DNA of 64,000 bases from Roseivivax halotolerans (GTDB lineage: Bacteria > Pseudomonadota > Alphaproteobacteria > Rhodobacterales > Rhodobacteraceae): the NCBI RefSeq assembly GCF_900115815.1, contig NZ_FOXV01000001.1:248001-312000 (forward strand). Reading direction: 5' to 3'. Below, piece by piece: positions 43,632 through 51,761 of the stretch. The notes below the pieces were generated by a model that was not told the DNA's origin, searched no databases, and saw nothing but the letters and a program-made list of their open reading frames with translations. A program made the translations under genes and the position numbers. Each line of letters opens with the position of its first letter. Position 1 is the first letter of the stretch.

Positions 43632-44474
43632 TTAGCGGTCCGGAATGCGATCTCGCGCGGGCTCCACGGGCCATTTCGCGATCTCCTCGAGGGCCTCGTC
43701 GGCGGTCTCCACGAAGCGGAAAAGCTCCAGATCCTTGGCCCCGATCGTGCCGGCATCGGCCAGCACCTCCCAGTTCACGATGCTGCGCCAGAACGCTTCG
43801 CCGAAAAGCAGGACCGGCACGCGGTTCATGCGTCCCGTCTGGATCAGCGTCAGCGCCTCGAAAAGCTCGTCGAGCGTTCCGAAGCCGCCCGGAAAGACGC
43901 AGATCGCCCGCGCCCGCATCAGGAAATGCATCTTGCGGATCGCGAAGTAGTGGAAGTTGAAGGCGAGCTCGGGCGTGACGTATTCGTTCGGCGCCTGCTC
44001 GTGCGGCAGAACGATGTTGAGGCCGATGGAGCGGCCGCCGGCCTCTTCCGCGCCCAGGTTGCCCGCTTCCATCACGCCAGGGCCCCCACCCGTGACGATC
44101 ACGTCGGAGCCACCGTATTCCTTCAGCGAATACTCCGTCAGAACCCGCGCGAATTTCCGCGCCTCGTCGTAATACTGCGACAGGTCCGCCAGCGTCTTCG
44201 TGCGCGCCTTGTCTTTTTTCTCGGGCTCCGGGATGCGCGCCCCGCCGAAAAGAACGACCGTGGTCTCGATCCCGGCCTCGTCCAGCATCAGCTCGGGCTT
44301 GAGCAGCTCCAGCTGCAGACGCACCGGGCGCAGCTCCGAACGCAGCAGGAACTCGTCGTCGTTGAAGGCAAGCCGATAGGACGGCGAGCGCGTTTGCGGC
44401 GTGTCGGGCACCTCGCTCGCGGTCTTGCGGTCGCGTCCGGCATCGCGAAACGGGGTCTTGCGCTGGTCCTTCAT
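43632..44474 (-). CDS. LOG family protein (TIGR00730; nucleotide phosphoribohydrolase-like)
   Basis: A 280-residue Rossmann-like protein. The VVLFGGARIPEPE entry, VTGGGPGVMEAGNLGA and FPGGFGTLDELFEALTLIQ contain the LOG-family motif PGGxGTxxE. Such enzymes hydrolyse the N-glycosidic bond of nucleoside monophosphates (cytokinin-activating LOG, or PpnN-like). This longer form has an extra 100-residue N-terminal part (DDEFLLRSELRPVRLQLELLKPE). The ATG at 44474 follows GAGAGG; the one seven codons upstream is less well placed. It is divergent from dapD. Confidence 0.88.
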   Translation of the reverse strand: MKDQRKTPFRDAGRDRKTASEVPDTPQTRSPSYRLAFNDDEFLLRSELRPVRLQLELLKPELMLDEAGIETTVVLFGGARIPEPEKKDKARTKTLADLSQYYDEARKFARVLTEYSLKEYGGSDVIVTGGGPGVMEAGNLGAEEAGGRSIGLNIVLPHEQAPNEYVTPELAFNFHYFAIRKMHFLMRARAICVFPGGFGTLDELFEALTLIQTGRMNRVPVLLFGEAFWRSIVNWEVLADAGTIGAKDLELFRFVETADEALEEIAKWPVEPARDRIPDR

Positions 44475-44619
44475 GGAGCCTCTCTCGATCATCACGCCCG
44501 TGACCTAGCCCGCTTTCGCCGAAGCTGCCAGCGGATGCGAAACAGGGGTGCTTTTCCGCTGCGGAAAGGCAGGCTAAGAGGGCTGCCGACAGACCGGATC
44601 AATCGAAGGGACCAGCGCC

Positions 44620-45447
44620 ATGGATATCGCGAAGCTCGAAACCGCTATCGAGTCCGCGTGGGAGGACCGCGCCAATATCACCCCCGCCACCGGCGGCGAG
44701 ACCCGCGAGGCCATCGAGGATACGCTGAACGCGCTCGATTCGGGCGAGCTGCGTGTCGCAGAGCGGCAGGACAACGGCGATTGGCACGTGAACCAATGGG
44801 CCAAGAAAGCGGTCCTTCTGGGCTTCCGTATCAAGGATATGGAAATTCATCCCGGTGGCCCGCAAGGCGGCGGCTGGTGGGACAAGGTCGACAGCAAGTT
44901 CAAAGGCTGGGGTGACAACCAGTGGCGCGCCGCGGGTTTTCGCGCGGTACCGAATGCGGTCGTTCGCAAATCGGCCTATGTCGCGCCCGGCGTCGTCCTG
45001 ATGCCGTCCTTCGTCAACCTTGGCGCTTATGTCGATGAAGGCACGATGGTCGATACCTGGGCTACGGTCGGCTCCTGCGCGCAGATCGGCAAGAACGTGC
45101 ATCTCTCGGGCGGCGTCGGCATTGGCGGCGTTCTGGAGCCGATGCAGGCCGGCCCCACGATCATCGAAGACAATTGCTTCATCGGCGCACGCTCCGAGGT
45201 GGTGGAAGGCTGCATCATCCGCGAGGGCGCGGTCCTCGGCATGGGCGTCTATATCGGCAAGTCCACCAAGATCGTCGATCGCGAGACCGGCGAGGTCTTC
45301 ATGGGCGAGGTGCCGCCCTATTCGGTCGTCGTCTCGGGCTCCATGCCCACGAAGAACAACCTCAACCTCTATTGCGCCGTGATCGTGAAGCGCGTGGACG
45401 AGCAGACTCGCTCGAAAGTCGGGATCAACGAGCTTTTGCGCGACTGA
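44620..45447 (+). CDS. dapD: 2,3,4,5-tetrahydropyridine-2,6-dicarboxylate N-succinyltransferase
   Basis: A 275-residue left-handed beta-helix acyltransferase of the succinylase branch of DAP/lysine synthesis. The N-terminal helical domain (residues 1-100) is followed by hexapeptide repeats from about 105 ([31 protein letters not shown]) to 235, with the family segments [12 protein letters not shown] and [14 protein letters not shown]. Length is exact for DapD (274). It uses succinyl-CoA in the cytoplasm. A strong terminator follows it at 45475-45513. dapE, the later pathway step, lies about 5 kb downstream. Confidence 0.97.
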   Translation: MDIAKLETAIESAWEDRANITPATGGETREAIEDTLNALDSGELRVAERQDNGDWHVNQWAKKAVLLGFRIKDMEIHPGGPQGGGWWDKVDSKFKGWGDNQWRAAGFRAVPNAVVRKSAYVAPGVVLMPSFVNLGAYVDEGTMVDTWATVGSCAQIGKNVHLSGGVGIGGVLEPMQAGPTIIEDNCFIGARSEVVEGCIIREGAVLGMGVYIGKSTKIVDRETGEVFMGEVPPYSVVVSGSMPTKNNLNLYCAVIVKRVDEQTRSKVGINELLRD

Positions 45448-45474
45448 TCTTCACGCGCCAGTGAAACCAAAACA

Positions 45475-45513
45475 GGGCTCTGTCGTTAGGGATTGAACGA
45501 CAGGGCCCTTTTT
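45475..45513 (+). terminator. Rho-independent terminator of dapD, abutting the next start codon
   Basis: A 13-bp stem GGGCTCTGTCGTT / AACGACAGGGCCC (one G-U pair) with an 8-base loop is followed by TTTTT. The next gene's ATG lies only two bases after the T-run, so the element occupies the whole 5' region of that gene. Confidence 0.92.
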
Positions 45514-45514
45514 C

Positions 45515-46564
45515 ATGATTTCCGATCTTCCGAGTACGCTTTTATTCGCCGTTTTCGCCGTTGCGGCGACGGCTGTCGTGCTCGCCTCGATCCGCGCAAC
45601 ACGGCTTGCGGACATCATCGCCGACCGCACGCAGATCGGCGAGGCGATGGCCGGCGGCCTCATTCTTGGCGCGGCGACATCGCTTGCGGGCGTCGTGGTT
45701 TCGGTCAACGCGGCTTGGTCTGGCGACGGATCCTACGCCTTCTCGAACGCCGTGGGCGGGATCGCGGCGCAAACGCTGTTCCTCGCGATTGCCGATCTTC
45801 TGCACAAGCGCGCCAATCTCGAACATGCCGCGGCCGAGCCCGCGAACCTCTTCCAGGCGGTGATGCTGATCATCCTTCTGAGCATGCCGCTGCTTGCCAT
45901 CTCCGGACCGGAGATGGCCTATTTCGGCGTCCACCCGATCTCGATCGCCCTGTTCCTCGCCTACCTCTTCGGTGTGCGGCTGTCCTCGATCGTCAGGGAA
46001 GACCCGATGTGGCGGCCCGTTCGAACGTCGGATACGCGCAAGGATGAACCCGAGGATAGCGAAGAGCCGCAGAAATCCGTCAAGAAGCCCGCGATGAGCT
46101 TCATCGGCCTCGTCGCGATCATGGGGGCCGGCGGCTGGGTCATCAGCCAGACGGGTTCTGTCTTCATCGAGCGATTCTCTCTGTCGTCGAGCCTCGTGGG
46201 CGCACTCATCACCGCCGTGGTGACATCGCTGCCCGAATTCGTCACGACGCTCGTCGCCGTACGCCGGGGCGCACTTCAGCTCGCGGTGGGCGGCATCATC
46301 GGCGGGAACACGTTCGACACGCTTTTCCTCGTGGCGGCCGACGTCGCCTACCGAGACGGATCGCTCTACCACGCGACCCAGGCCAACGACATCTACTGGC
46401 TCGGCACCGGGCTTCTGATGACGGCGGTTCTCCTGGGCGGGCTCATCCTGCGCCAGCGCGAGGGCCCGGGCCGCATCGGGATCGAGAGCGTTCTGTTGAT
46501 GGGCATCTATCTCACCGCGCTTGTGACAGAGATTTTCGGACGCGGAACCCCGAGCGCAAGCTGA
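45515..46564 (+). CDS. Calcium/cation antiporter-like membrane protein (CaCA/NCX type)
   Basis: A 349-residue protein with about ten helices in two halves joined by an acidic/basic loop (SDTRKDEPEDSEEPQKSVKKP). The second alpha repeat is canonical: TAVVTSLPEFVTTLVAVRRG with the ion-binding Glu, then GGNTFDTLF. The first repeat reads GAATSLAGVVVSVNAAW and lacks the matching Pro-Glu. The start at 45515 directly follows the dapD terminator with no ribosome-binding site, but no later Met would keep the first helix. It resembles YrbG-type exchangers; transport stoichiometry or ion may differ. Probably inner membrane. Confidence 0.78.
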   Translation: MISDLPSTLLFAVFAVAATAVVLASIRATRLADIIADRTQIGEAMAGGLILGAATSLAGVVVSVNAAWSGDGSYAFSNAVGGIAAQTLFLAIADLLHKRANLEHAAAEPANLFQAVMLIILLSMPLLAISGPEMAYFGVHPISIALFLAYLFGVRLSSIVREDPMWRPVRTSDTRKDEPEDSEEPQKSVKKPAMSFIGLVAIMGAGGWVISQTGSVFIERFSLSSSLVGALITAVVTSLPEFVTTLVAVRRGALQLAVGGIIGGNTFDTLFLVAADVAYRDGSLYHATQANDIYWLGTGLLMTAVLLGGLILRQREGPGRIGIESVLLMGIYLTALVTEIFGRGTPSAS

Positions 46565-46601
46565 CATTTCCCCTTCAGGCAGCAAAACAGGAGACTGACT
46601 T

Positions 46602-46850
46602 ATGACAGGACTAGGCTGGTTCGCAGCGATCATCGTCGGCGCCATCGCCGGCTGGATCGCCGAGAAGATCATGAAGGCCAATCATGGCCTTCTCACCAAT
46701 ATCATCCTCGGCATCATCGGGGCCGTGGTGGGCAACTGGATCCTGATGACGCTCTTGGGCAGCACGCTCGGCGGCTGGATCGGGCAGCTGGTTGTCGGCG
46801 CAGCCGGGGCGTGCCTGCTCATCGCGGTCTGGCGCGCGGTCAAGCGATAA
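46602..46850 (+). CDS. GlsB/YeaQ/YmgE family stress-response membrane protein
   Basis: An 82-residue very hydrophobic protein with three predicted helices rich in Gly (GAIAGWIAEKIMK; IILGIIGAVVGNWIL; GQLVVGAAGACLLIAVWRAVKR). This is the family once called transglycosylase-associated proteins. AGGAGACT lies upstream of the ATG. Members are induced by general stress in many bacteria, with an unknown mechanism. A short GC-rich hairpin (46852-46876) follows the gene. Confidence 0.9.
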   Translation: MTGLGWFAAIIVGAIAGWIAEKIMKANHGLLTNIILGIIGAVVGNWILMTLLGSTLGGWIGQLVVGAAGACLLIAVWRAVKR

Positions 46851-46851
46851 G

Positions 46852-46876
46852 GCCGCCGCGATCCCTGCGGCGGCTT
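46852..46876 (+). terminator. Terminator-like hairpin after the GlsB-type gene
   Basis: An 8-bp stem GCCGCCGC / GCGGCGGC with a 7-base loop starts two bases after the stop codon and is followed only by TT. The T-run is poor, so termination may be weak. Confidence 0.4.
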
Positions 46877-46911
46877 GACAAAGATCCCGCGCCGCCACAG
46901 GGATCGCCCCC

Positions 46912-47250
46912 ATGACAAAGCCTGGCGCCAAGAAACAGAAGGTCTACACCTTGGTGGTGGAGGTCGGTCGCAAGACGGGCGACGGGCTACCCGAGGGTGC
47001 CACTGGGGCAGCGCTCATGTGCTATGCCTCGGGGATCGACGAGGCCGAAGCGGTTCGCGAGACAGTGGCGATCCTCAAACAGGCCGACATGGCGCCGCTG
47101 GACGTCACGGGCTACGGAACCGAAGAAGAGCGGCGCGAGGCCGGTCACGACATCGAAGAGGACGAGGCCGAACTGATGGCCCGCGCTCTCGAGGAAAACT
47201 CCGTCATCGTCTCCCAGGTTACGCCGTTCTTCGACAAGCCGACACACTAG
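46912..47250 (+). CDS. Unknown small acidic protein
   Basis: A 112-residue soluble protein: a basic start (MTKPGAKKQKVY), a strand-helix core (TLVVEVGRKTGDGLPEGATG; GIDEAEAVRETVAILKQAD), and a strongly acidic helix (EEERREAGHDIEEDEAELMARALEE cut by loops). No family is recognised. The ribosome-binding site is weak. It is followed by a converging Hint-domain gene whose stop overlaps its own. Codon use is like the neighbours, so it is likely real, but the function is unknown. Confidence 0.65.
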   Translation: MTKPGAKKQKVYTLVVEVGRKTGDGLPEGATGAALMCYASGIDEAEAVRETVAILKQADMAPLDVTGYGTEEERREAGHDIEEDEAELMARALEENSVIVSQVTPFFDKPTH

Positions 47251-48320
47251 GCTGCGCGCGTCTGCGCCAATGTCGCCGCCTCGAAAGGTCCTAGCGTCTG
47301 GTACCCCGCGCGCACATGCTCGGGCAGCTGCGCCGGATCGTGATCGCACAAAAGGCTTGCGGAAAGCGCTGTGCGGTCACGCCGAAGCCGTCCCAGATAA
47401 AGGCTCTCGAGCCCCGCCCCCGAGACGATCAGCGCGTCGTGCTGCGGCACCACGAATTGCAGATAGGTCACGAAATCCCGCGTCTCGCTGACCGTCCCGG
47501 TGAAGCCATGCGCCAACGCATCGGCAGGGATGAGGACGGTCTCGCGTCCGAAGATGTATTCGACATCCGGCCCGCCGATGACGAGGCGCTGCCCCGGCGC
47601 CACGCGAATATCACGCGTAAGACCGAGATATGGCGCACGGAGCGTCACGGGCCGGAATGAGCCAATCGCGGGGACGTGCCTGCGCACAACCGCCAATATG
47701 CGCTGCGGCCCGTGGTTCACCGTGCGGACCACATCACCGCTGCGAAGTGCCCCGGCCCGGACTGGGCCGCGCGGCGTCTCGACCGGCATCGACTCGGTGA
47801 TCGACGGCATCGGGCCCACGGGCTCGATTTGATCCGAGACCGCACAAAAGATGACATCTGGGTCGCAATCGCAGAGTTCCGGGCGATGGATGATCGTGTA
47901 GAGGTCTTCGGCCATCAGCGGAGGCGGTGCGGGCGTGTCGATCATACGCACGCTGCCGGTTTCGGGCCGCTCCACCGCGAGCCGGCCCCATCGCTCCGGC
48001 GCATCCCAGGAATAAGTGAGGCGCAAGGTCTCGGTCCGGGCGCTGTTCTCGGGCGGGATCACCGCGTGAAAAAGCTGCTCCCCTTGCGCCAGGATCACTA
48101 CGACGCCGCCGCCCGGCACCGCTTGGAAGGCGATCCGCCCCGTCCAGGGATGACGGCGCTCATAGCCCAGCAGCGTTTGCGGCCGCTCGTCGGCACCGAT
48201 CCGCGTCTCGATGACGATGGAGCCGCGGGTCTGCAATTGCGTGGTCGTTCCGTCGGCCCCGCCGAACGTGTCCGGGCAGGTCCAGGCCGTCTCCGGTCCG
48301 CGCACGGCGATCCAGCTCAT
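47247..48320 (-). CDS. Hint-domain protein with variant first residue
   Basis: A 357-residue protein. The N-terminal part (about 1-130) is a beta-rich domain of unknown type, possibly carbohydrate-binding-like. A middle CDCDPDVIFC region follows, then a Hint_2-type domain from about 173 (VETPRGPVRAGALRSGDVVRTVNHGPQRILAV) to about 320. Aligned by eye with the neighbouring Hint protein, the position of its Cys nucleophile is Ser173 here. Such domains can self-cleave in related families. It overlaps its upstream Hint partner by ATGA, so the two are translationally coupled. Function unknown, probably surface or secreted. Confidence 0.75.
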   Translation of the reverse strand: MSWIAVRGPETAWTCPDTFGGADGTTTQLQTRGSIVIETRIGADERPQTLLGYERRHPWTGRIAFQAVPGGGVVVILAQGEQLFHAVIPPENSARTETLRLTYSWDAPERWGRLAVERPETGSVRMIDTPAPPPLMAEDLYTIIHRPELCDCDPDVIFCAVSDQIEPVGPMPSITESMPVETPRGPVRAGALRSGDVVRTVNHGPQRILAVVRRHVPAIGSFRPVTLRAPYLGLTRDIRVAPGQRLVIGGPDVEYIFGRETVLIPADALAHGFTGTVSETRDFVTYLQFVVPQHDALIVSGAGLESLYLGRLRRDRTALSASLLCDHDPAQLPEHVRAGYQTLGPFEAATLAQTRAA

Positions 48321-49882
48321 GCAGCGACCCCCGTCAAGGCGCGCGCCTCGCTGCCTGTCAGAATTCGTCGCGCCGCCGGCCCGTAGCCCTCCCCCGTTTC
48401 CGGATCGAGCTCGGGGAAGAGCGTACAGATCTCGGCAAGGACCTCGCGTTCGAAAAGCGAGGCGATCATCGGTCCGGGAAGGAAGCTCTCGGAGGGCAAC
48501 CCGTTCGAGAAGACGATTTCGTGCGCATCAAAGAGAAGATGGACATAGGTCACCTCGCCACCTTCAATCCGACGCACATACTGGCCGTCCACGAGATGCT
48601 TCGCGGCAATGAGTACTTCATTCTCTCCGAACATCAGCGCCGCACGGCCATCGCGCACTAGAATGCGGTGCATCGGCGAGACCTGGAGACGCATATGCGG
48701 GCCGAACGTGTTCGCGGCGATCTCGATCGGGGCCATATCGCCCTCGGCGGCGATGGTCCGCGTTCCGATCCATCGCAGGGGCTGGAGACCGTGATCCTTG
48801 GTCCTAATGAGATCACCGGGCTTGAGGCTCTCCACGAGGCGCGGGCCGTGCGAGGTGTCGATGACGCTGCCAGCGACAAAGCAGGGCACGGAGGCGAGCG
48901 TCACGAAGCCCGTGCTCGTCCCGCCGGTCGCATCCTGCACCGTATAGGTGAAGTTGACCGTCTCTTCGTCCGCATCGGCCGTGGCGGTCAGAGTACCGTC
49001 GGCGTTGAGCGTGATCACCTGCCCTGTCGTAAGCGTGACGCTGTCCCCGACGGAGACGGCGATTCCGTTGATATGGGTGATCGTGATCGCGCCGGTGCCG
49101 ATATCGTTGGAGGTCACATCGAAGGTCGCGTTCTCGTTCGGCGCAACCTGGGCGCTGTCGGCCATCGCGACGATCGCGGTGGTGCCAGACCCGGCCGCGA
49201 TCATGACACTCGAGTCGTAGTTGGAATCGTTCACGTCGGCGATGCCGATGCGGATGGAGTTCACCTCGCCGGCATTGACCGGAATCGTGACCGACATGGT
49301 GACGGTGAACCCGTCCATCTCGGTGTTGTAGTCGTCGCCGGTATTGTCGACGTAGAGGTTGGCATTCGATTGCGCATTGAGGTTGTTCGGATCGACATCT
49401 CCATCCCCGATGGACAGAGGCACAAGCTCGCCATTGATCCAGATGCCGACGAAATCCTGGTAGATGCCGGTCTGATATTCGGGAAATTCCTCGGACAGGA
49501 AGACGAACTGGAAGGTGAGGACATCTCCTTGCGGGATGATGTCCACGTCGAGATAGGAGGCGTCGTAGGTATAGGCGCCTGCCGCGGCGTTGAAGTCCGG
49601 GTTGCCGTTCTGGCCCCAGGTATTCGTGGAGGTCGAAGAGGATCGGTTCGGATCGCCATTGCTTTGGGTGATGTCGTCCGCATCGCCGGTCGACAGGATC
49701 ACACCGGTATTGCCTGGCGCAACGCCCGGCATGACGCTGTCGCCGTTGGTGTAGATGCCTGAACTGTCGCGGTCGCCCGAATAGCTTGCCGAGACGACCT
49801 GAACGTCGTCGGCAAAGATCGTCTCCGCCATTTGAAACGCCGAGGCGCGCTCGTTGATCGGTAGCTCGCGTCCGGTTGCCAT
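48317..49882 (-). CDS. Choice-of-anchor L/cadherin-like protein with C-terminal Hint domain
   Basis: A 521-residue protein in four parts. First comes a short N-terminal helix without a classic signal peptide. A choice-of-anchor L-type beta domain follows (about 20-230, SYLDVDIIPQGDVLTFQFVFLSEEFPEY region). Next is a cadherin-like repeat (240-330, FDVTSND...LNADGTLTATAD). Last is a Hint_2 domain from Cys334 (VPCFVAGSVIDT, then GDLIRTKDHG) to about 470. GAGG upstream supports the ATG at 49882. Acidic and Asn/Asp-rich, as in type I secreted proteins of Rhodobacterales. Likely exported and autoprocessed. Confidence 0.8.
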   Translation of the reverse strand: MATGRELPINERASAFQMAETIFADDVQVVSASYSGDRDSSGIYTNGDSVMPGVAPGNTGVILSTGDADDITQSNGDPNRSSSTSTNTWGQNGNPDFNAAAGAYTYDASYLDVDIIPQGDVLTFQFVFLSEEFPEYQTGIYQDFVGIWINGELVPLSIGDGDVDPNNLNAQSNANLYVDNTGDDYNTEMDGFTVTMSVTIPVNAGEVNSIRIGIADVNDSNYDSSVMIAAGSGTTAIVAMADSAQVAPNENATFDVTSNDIGTGAITITHINGIAVSVGDSVTLTTGQVITLNADGTLTATADADEETVNFTYTVQDATGGTSTGFVTLASVPCFVAGSVIDTSHGPRLVESLKPGDLIRTKDHGLQPLRWIGTRTIAAEGDMAPIEIAANTFGPHMRLQVSPMHRILVRDGRAALMFGENEVLIAAKHLVDGQYVRRIEGGEVTYVHLLFDAHEIVFSNGLPSESFLPGPMIASLFEREVLAEICTLFPELDPETGEGYGPAARRILTGSEARALTGVAA

Positions 49883-49933
49883 GTCTGCCTCACACCGGCC
49901 CGATGGCGAAACCGCACTCGACACGTCGTCTCA

Positions 49934-49959
49934 GGCGGCCCGATATATCGGACGCCGCC
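49934..49959. promoter_or_regulatory. Palindrome upstream of the Hint-domain operon
   Basis: A perfect 12-bp palindrome CCGATATATCGG (49940-49951) is flanked by GGCGGC and GCCGCC arms that also pair. It lies about 55 bases upstream of the Hint operon start codon at 49882. It has the look of an operator or an extended hairpin; no regulator gene is adjacent. Confidence 0.4.
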
Positions 49960-50159
49960 TTGGCGTGATCTGATGATGAGCGCTGCCCTGCCTCGGACAT
50001 TTGTTTTTATGCAAGAACGCTAACGCGAAAATGCGCCTCTGTCTCAGGGCCTTGCCGGAAGCGCGCGAAACACGCCGCAGAAATGAGGCATTCAAGACAC
50101 ATTTGCATCGACTGCGGCGCTGGACTAGCCAGCATGAAGCGATTTTCCGGAGCCTATCC

Positions 50160-51302
50160 ATGCCCACAGATCCCGTGCGCCTGACTGCCGAACTCATCCG
50201 CTGCCCCTCGGTCACGCCCGAGGATGGCGGCGCAATGGCAATTCTGACGGCGGAGCTGGAGGCAGCGGGCTTCACCTGTTGGCGCGCGGATCGGGGCGGC
50301 GTGGCCAATCTCTTCGCCCGTTGGGGCGATAAGGCGCACGCGAAGAGCTTCGGCTTCAACGGACATACGGACGTCGTGCCCGTGGGCAACCGAGGCGACT
50401 GGACGGCCGATCCCTTCGGCGCGGAGGAGCGGGACGGCCAGCTCTGGGGGCGGGGCGCGACCGATATGAAATCGGCCGTTGCGGCCTTCGCTGCCGCCGC
50501 GATCGACCATGTCCGCGAGACACCGCCGGACGGTGCTATCATCCTGGCGATCACCGGCGACGAGGAAGGGCCATCCGTCGACGGCACGCGCGCCCTGCTC
50601 GACTGGATGTCCGAGAATGGCGAGGCAATGTCCGTCTGCCTCGTCGGAGAGCCGACCTGCCCCGACGAGATGGGCGAGATGATGAAGATCGGCCGCCGCG
50701 GCTCACTCTCTGCCTGGGTTACGGTCACCGGCGTTCAGGGGCACGCCGCTTATCCGCATCGCGCCAAGAACCCCTGCCACGCGCTGGCGCGGCTGATGGA
50801 TCGGCTGGCAAGCCATCAGCTCGACCAGGGTACGGACCATTTCGACGCCTCGGCACTGCAGGTCGTAAGCCTCGATGTGGGCAATCCCGCGACCAACGTG
50901 ATCCCCGCCGAGGCGCGCGGGCTTCTCAATATCCGCTTCAACGATTGCCATGACGGCGCGTCCCTGTCGAAGTGGCTGCGGCAAGAAGCGGCGGAGGTCG
51001 ATGCGGCGTTCGGCACCGAAACGACGCTTGAGATCAAGGTCTCGGGCGAGGCCTTCCTCACGCCGCCCGGCCCGCTGTCGGATCTGGTCGCACGCGCCGT
51101 CGAGGCGGAATGCGGACGCAAACCCGAGCTGTCGACGACCGGCGGCACCTCGGATGCGCGCTTCATCAAGGATCACTGCCCGGTCGTGGAGTTCGGGCTC
51201 GTCGGCAAGACCATGCACCAGGTCGATGAACGCGTGCCGCTCGAGCAGATCACGCAGCTAAAAGAGACCTATCGCCGTATCCTGGTGGAGTATTTCGCAT
51301 GA
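50160..51302 (+). CDS. dapE: Succinyl-diaminopimelate desuccinylase
   Basis: A 380-residue M20 zinc hydrolase of the succinylase lysine pathway. The metal-site segments are [10 protein letters not shown] (His, Asp), [22 protein letters not shown] (the catalytic/metal Glu pair) and the late [11 protein letters not shown]is. The dimerisation lid domain begins at [22 protein letters not shown]. The ATG at 50160 gives the family length (375-385). Its stop overlaps the GNAT start (ATGA). dapD, dapB and asd elsewhere in the window serve the same pathway. Confidence 0.96.
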   Translation: MPTDPVRLTAELIRCPSVTPEDGGAMAILTAELEAAGFTCWRADRGGVANLFARWGDKAHAKSFGFNGHTDVVPVGNRGDWTADPFGAEERDGQLWGRGATDMKSAVAAFAAAAIDHVRETPPDGAIILAITGDEEGPSVDGTRALLDWMSENGEAMSVCLVGEPTCPDEMGEMMKIGRRGSLSAWVTVTGVQGHAAYPHRAKNPCHALARLMDRLASHQLDQGTDHFDASALQVVSLDVGNPATNVIPAEARGLLNIRFNDCHDGASLSKWLRQEAAEVDAAFGTETTLEIKVSGEAFLTPPGPLSDLVARAVEAECGRKPELSTTGGTSDARFIKDHCPVVEFGLVGKTMHQVDERVPLEQITQLKETYRRILVEYFA

Positions 51303-51718
51303 GCGTCACGATCATTCAGACCGAGGATTTCGCACCGATCCGCGCGCTCCGGATGGCTGTGTTCGTGGAGGAGCAGGGCTTCACGGTCGAGTCCGAGTTC
51401 GATGATCTCGACGAGACGTCGTTGCATCTTCTGGCGACAGAGAACGGTGAGCCCATCGGCTGCGCGCGTCTCTTCGTTGTGGAAGGTGAAGGGCGGATCG
51501 GGCGCATCTGCGTGGCCCGCGAGGCGCGCGGCAAGGGCATCGGCGCGGCGCTCGTTGAAGCCGGTATCGCGCACTTTCGCGCTGACGGGCTGAGCCGTGC
51601 CGCGCTCTCGGCGCAGGTTCAGGCGCAGGCGTTCTACAGCGGTCTCGGCTTTGCCCCGGAGGGACCAATTTATGACGATGAAGGCGTGCCGCACCAGATG
51701 ATGGCACGCGCGATCTGA
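51299..51718 (+). CDS. GNAT family N-acetyltransferase
   Basis: A 139-residue acetyltransferase. Motif A, which binds acetyl-CoA pyrophosphate, reads [18 protein letters not shown] around residues 69-86. The start of the fold is [23 protein letters not shown], similar to ElaA-like proteins. The C-terminal [28 protein letters not shown] fits the family. It is coupled to dapE by a 4-base overlap. The substrate is unknown; the ElaA-like pattern does not define it. Confidence 0.88.
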   Translation: MSVTIIQTEDFAPIRALRMAVFVEEQGFTVESEFDDLDETSLHLLATENGEPIGCARLFVVEGEGRIGRICVAREARGKGIGAALVEAGIAHFRADGLSRAALSAQVQAQAFYSGLGFAPEGPIYDDEGVPHQMMARAI

Positions 51719-51761
51719 TCCGCGCGTGACGGCCCCTCGGGGCCGTGCTACGTCGCACATC

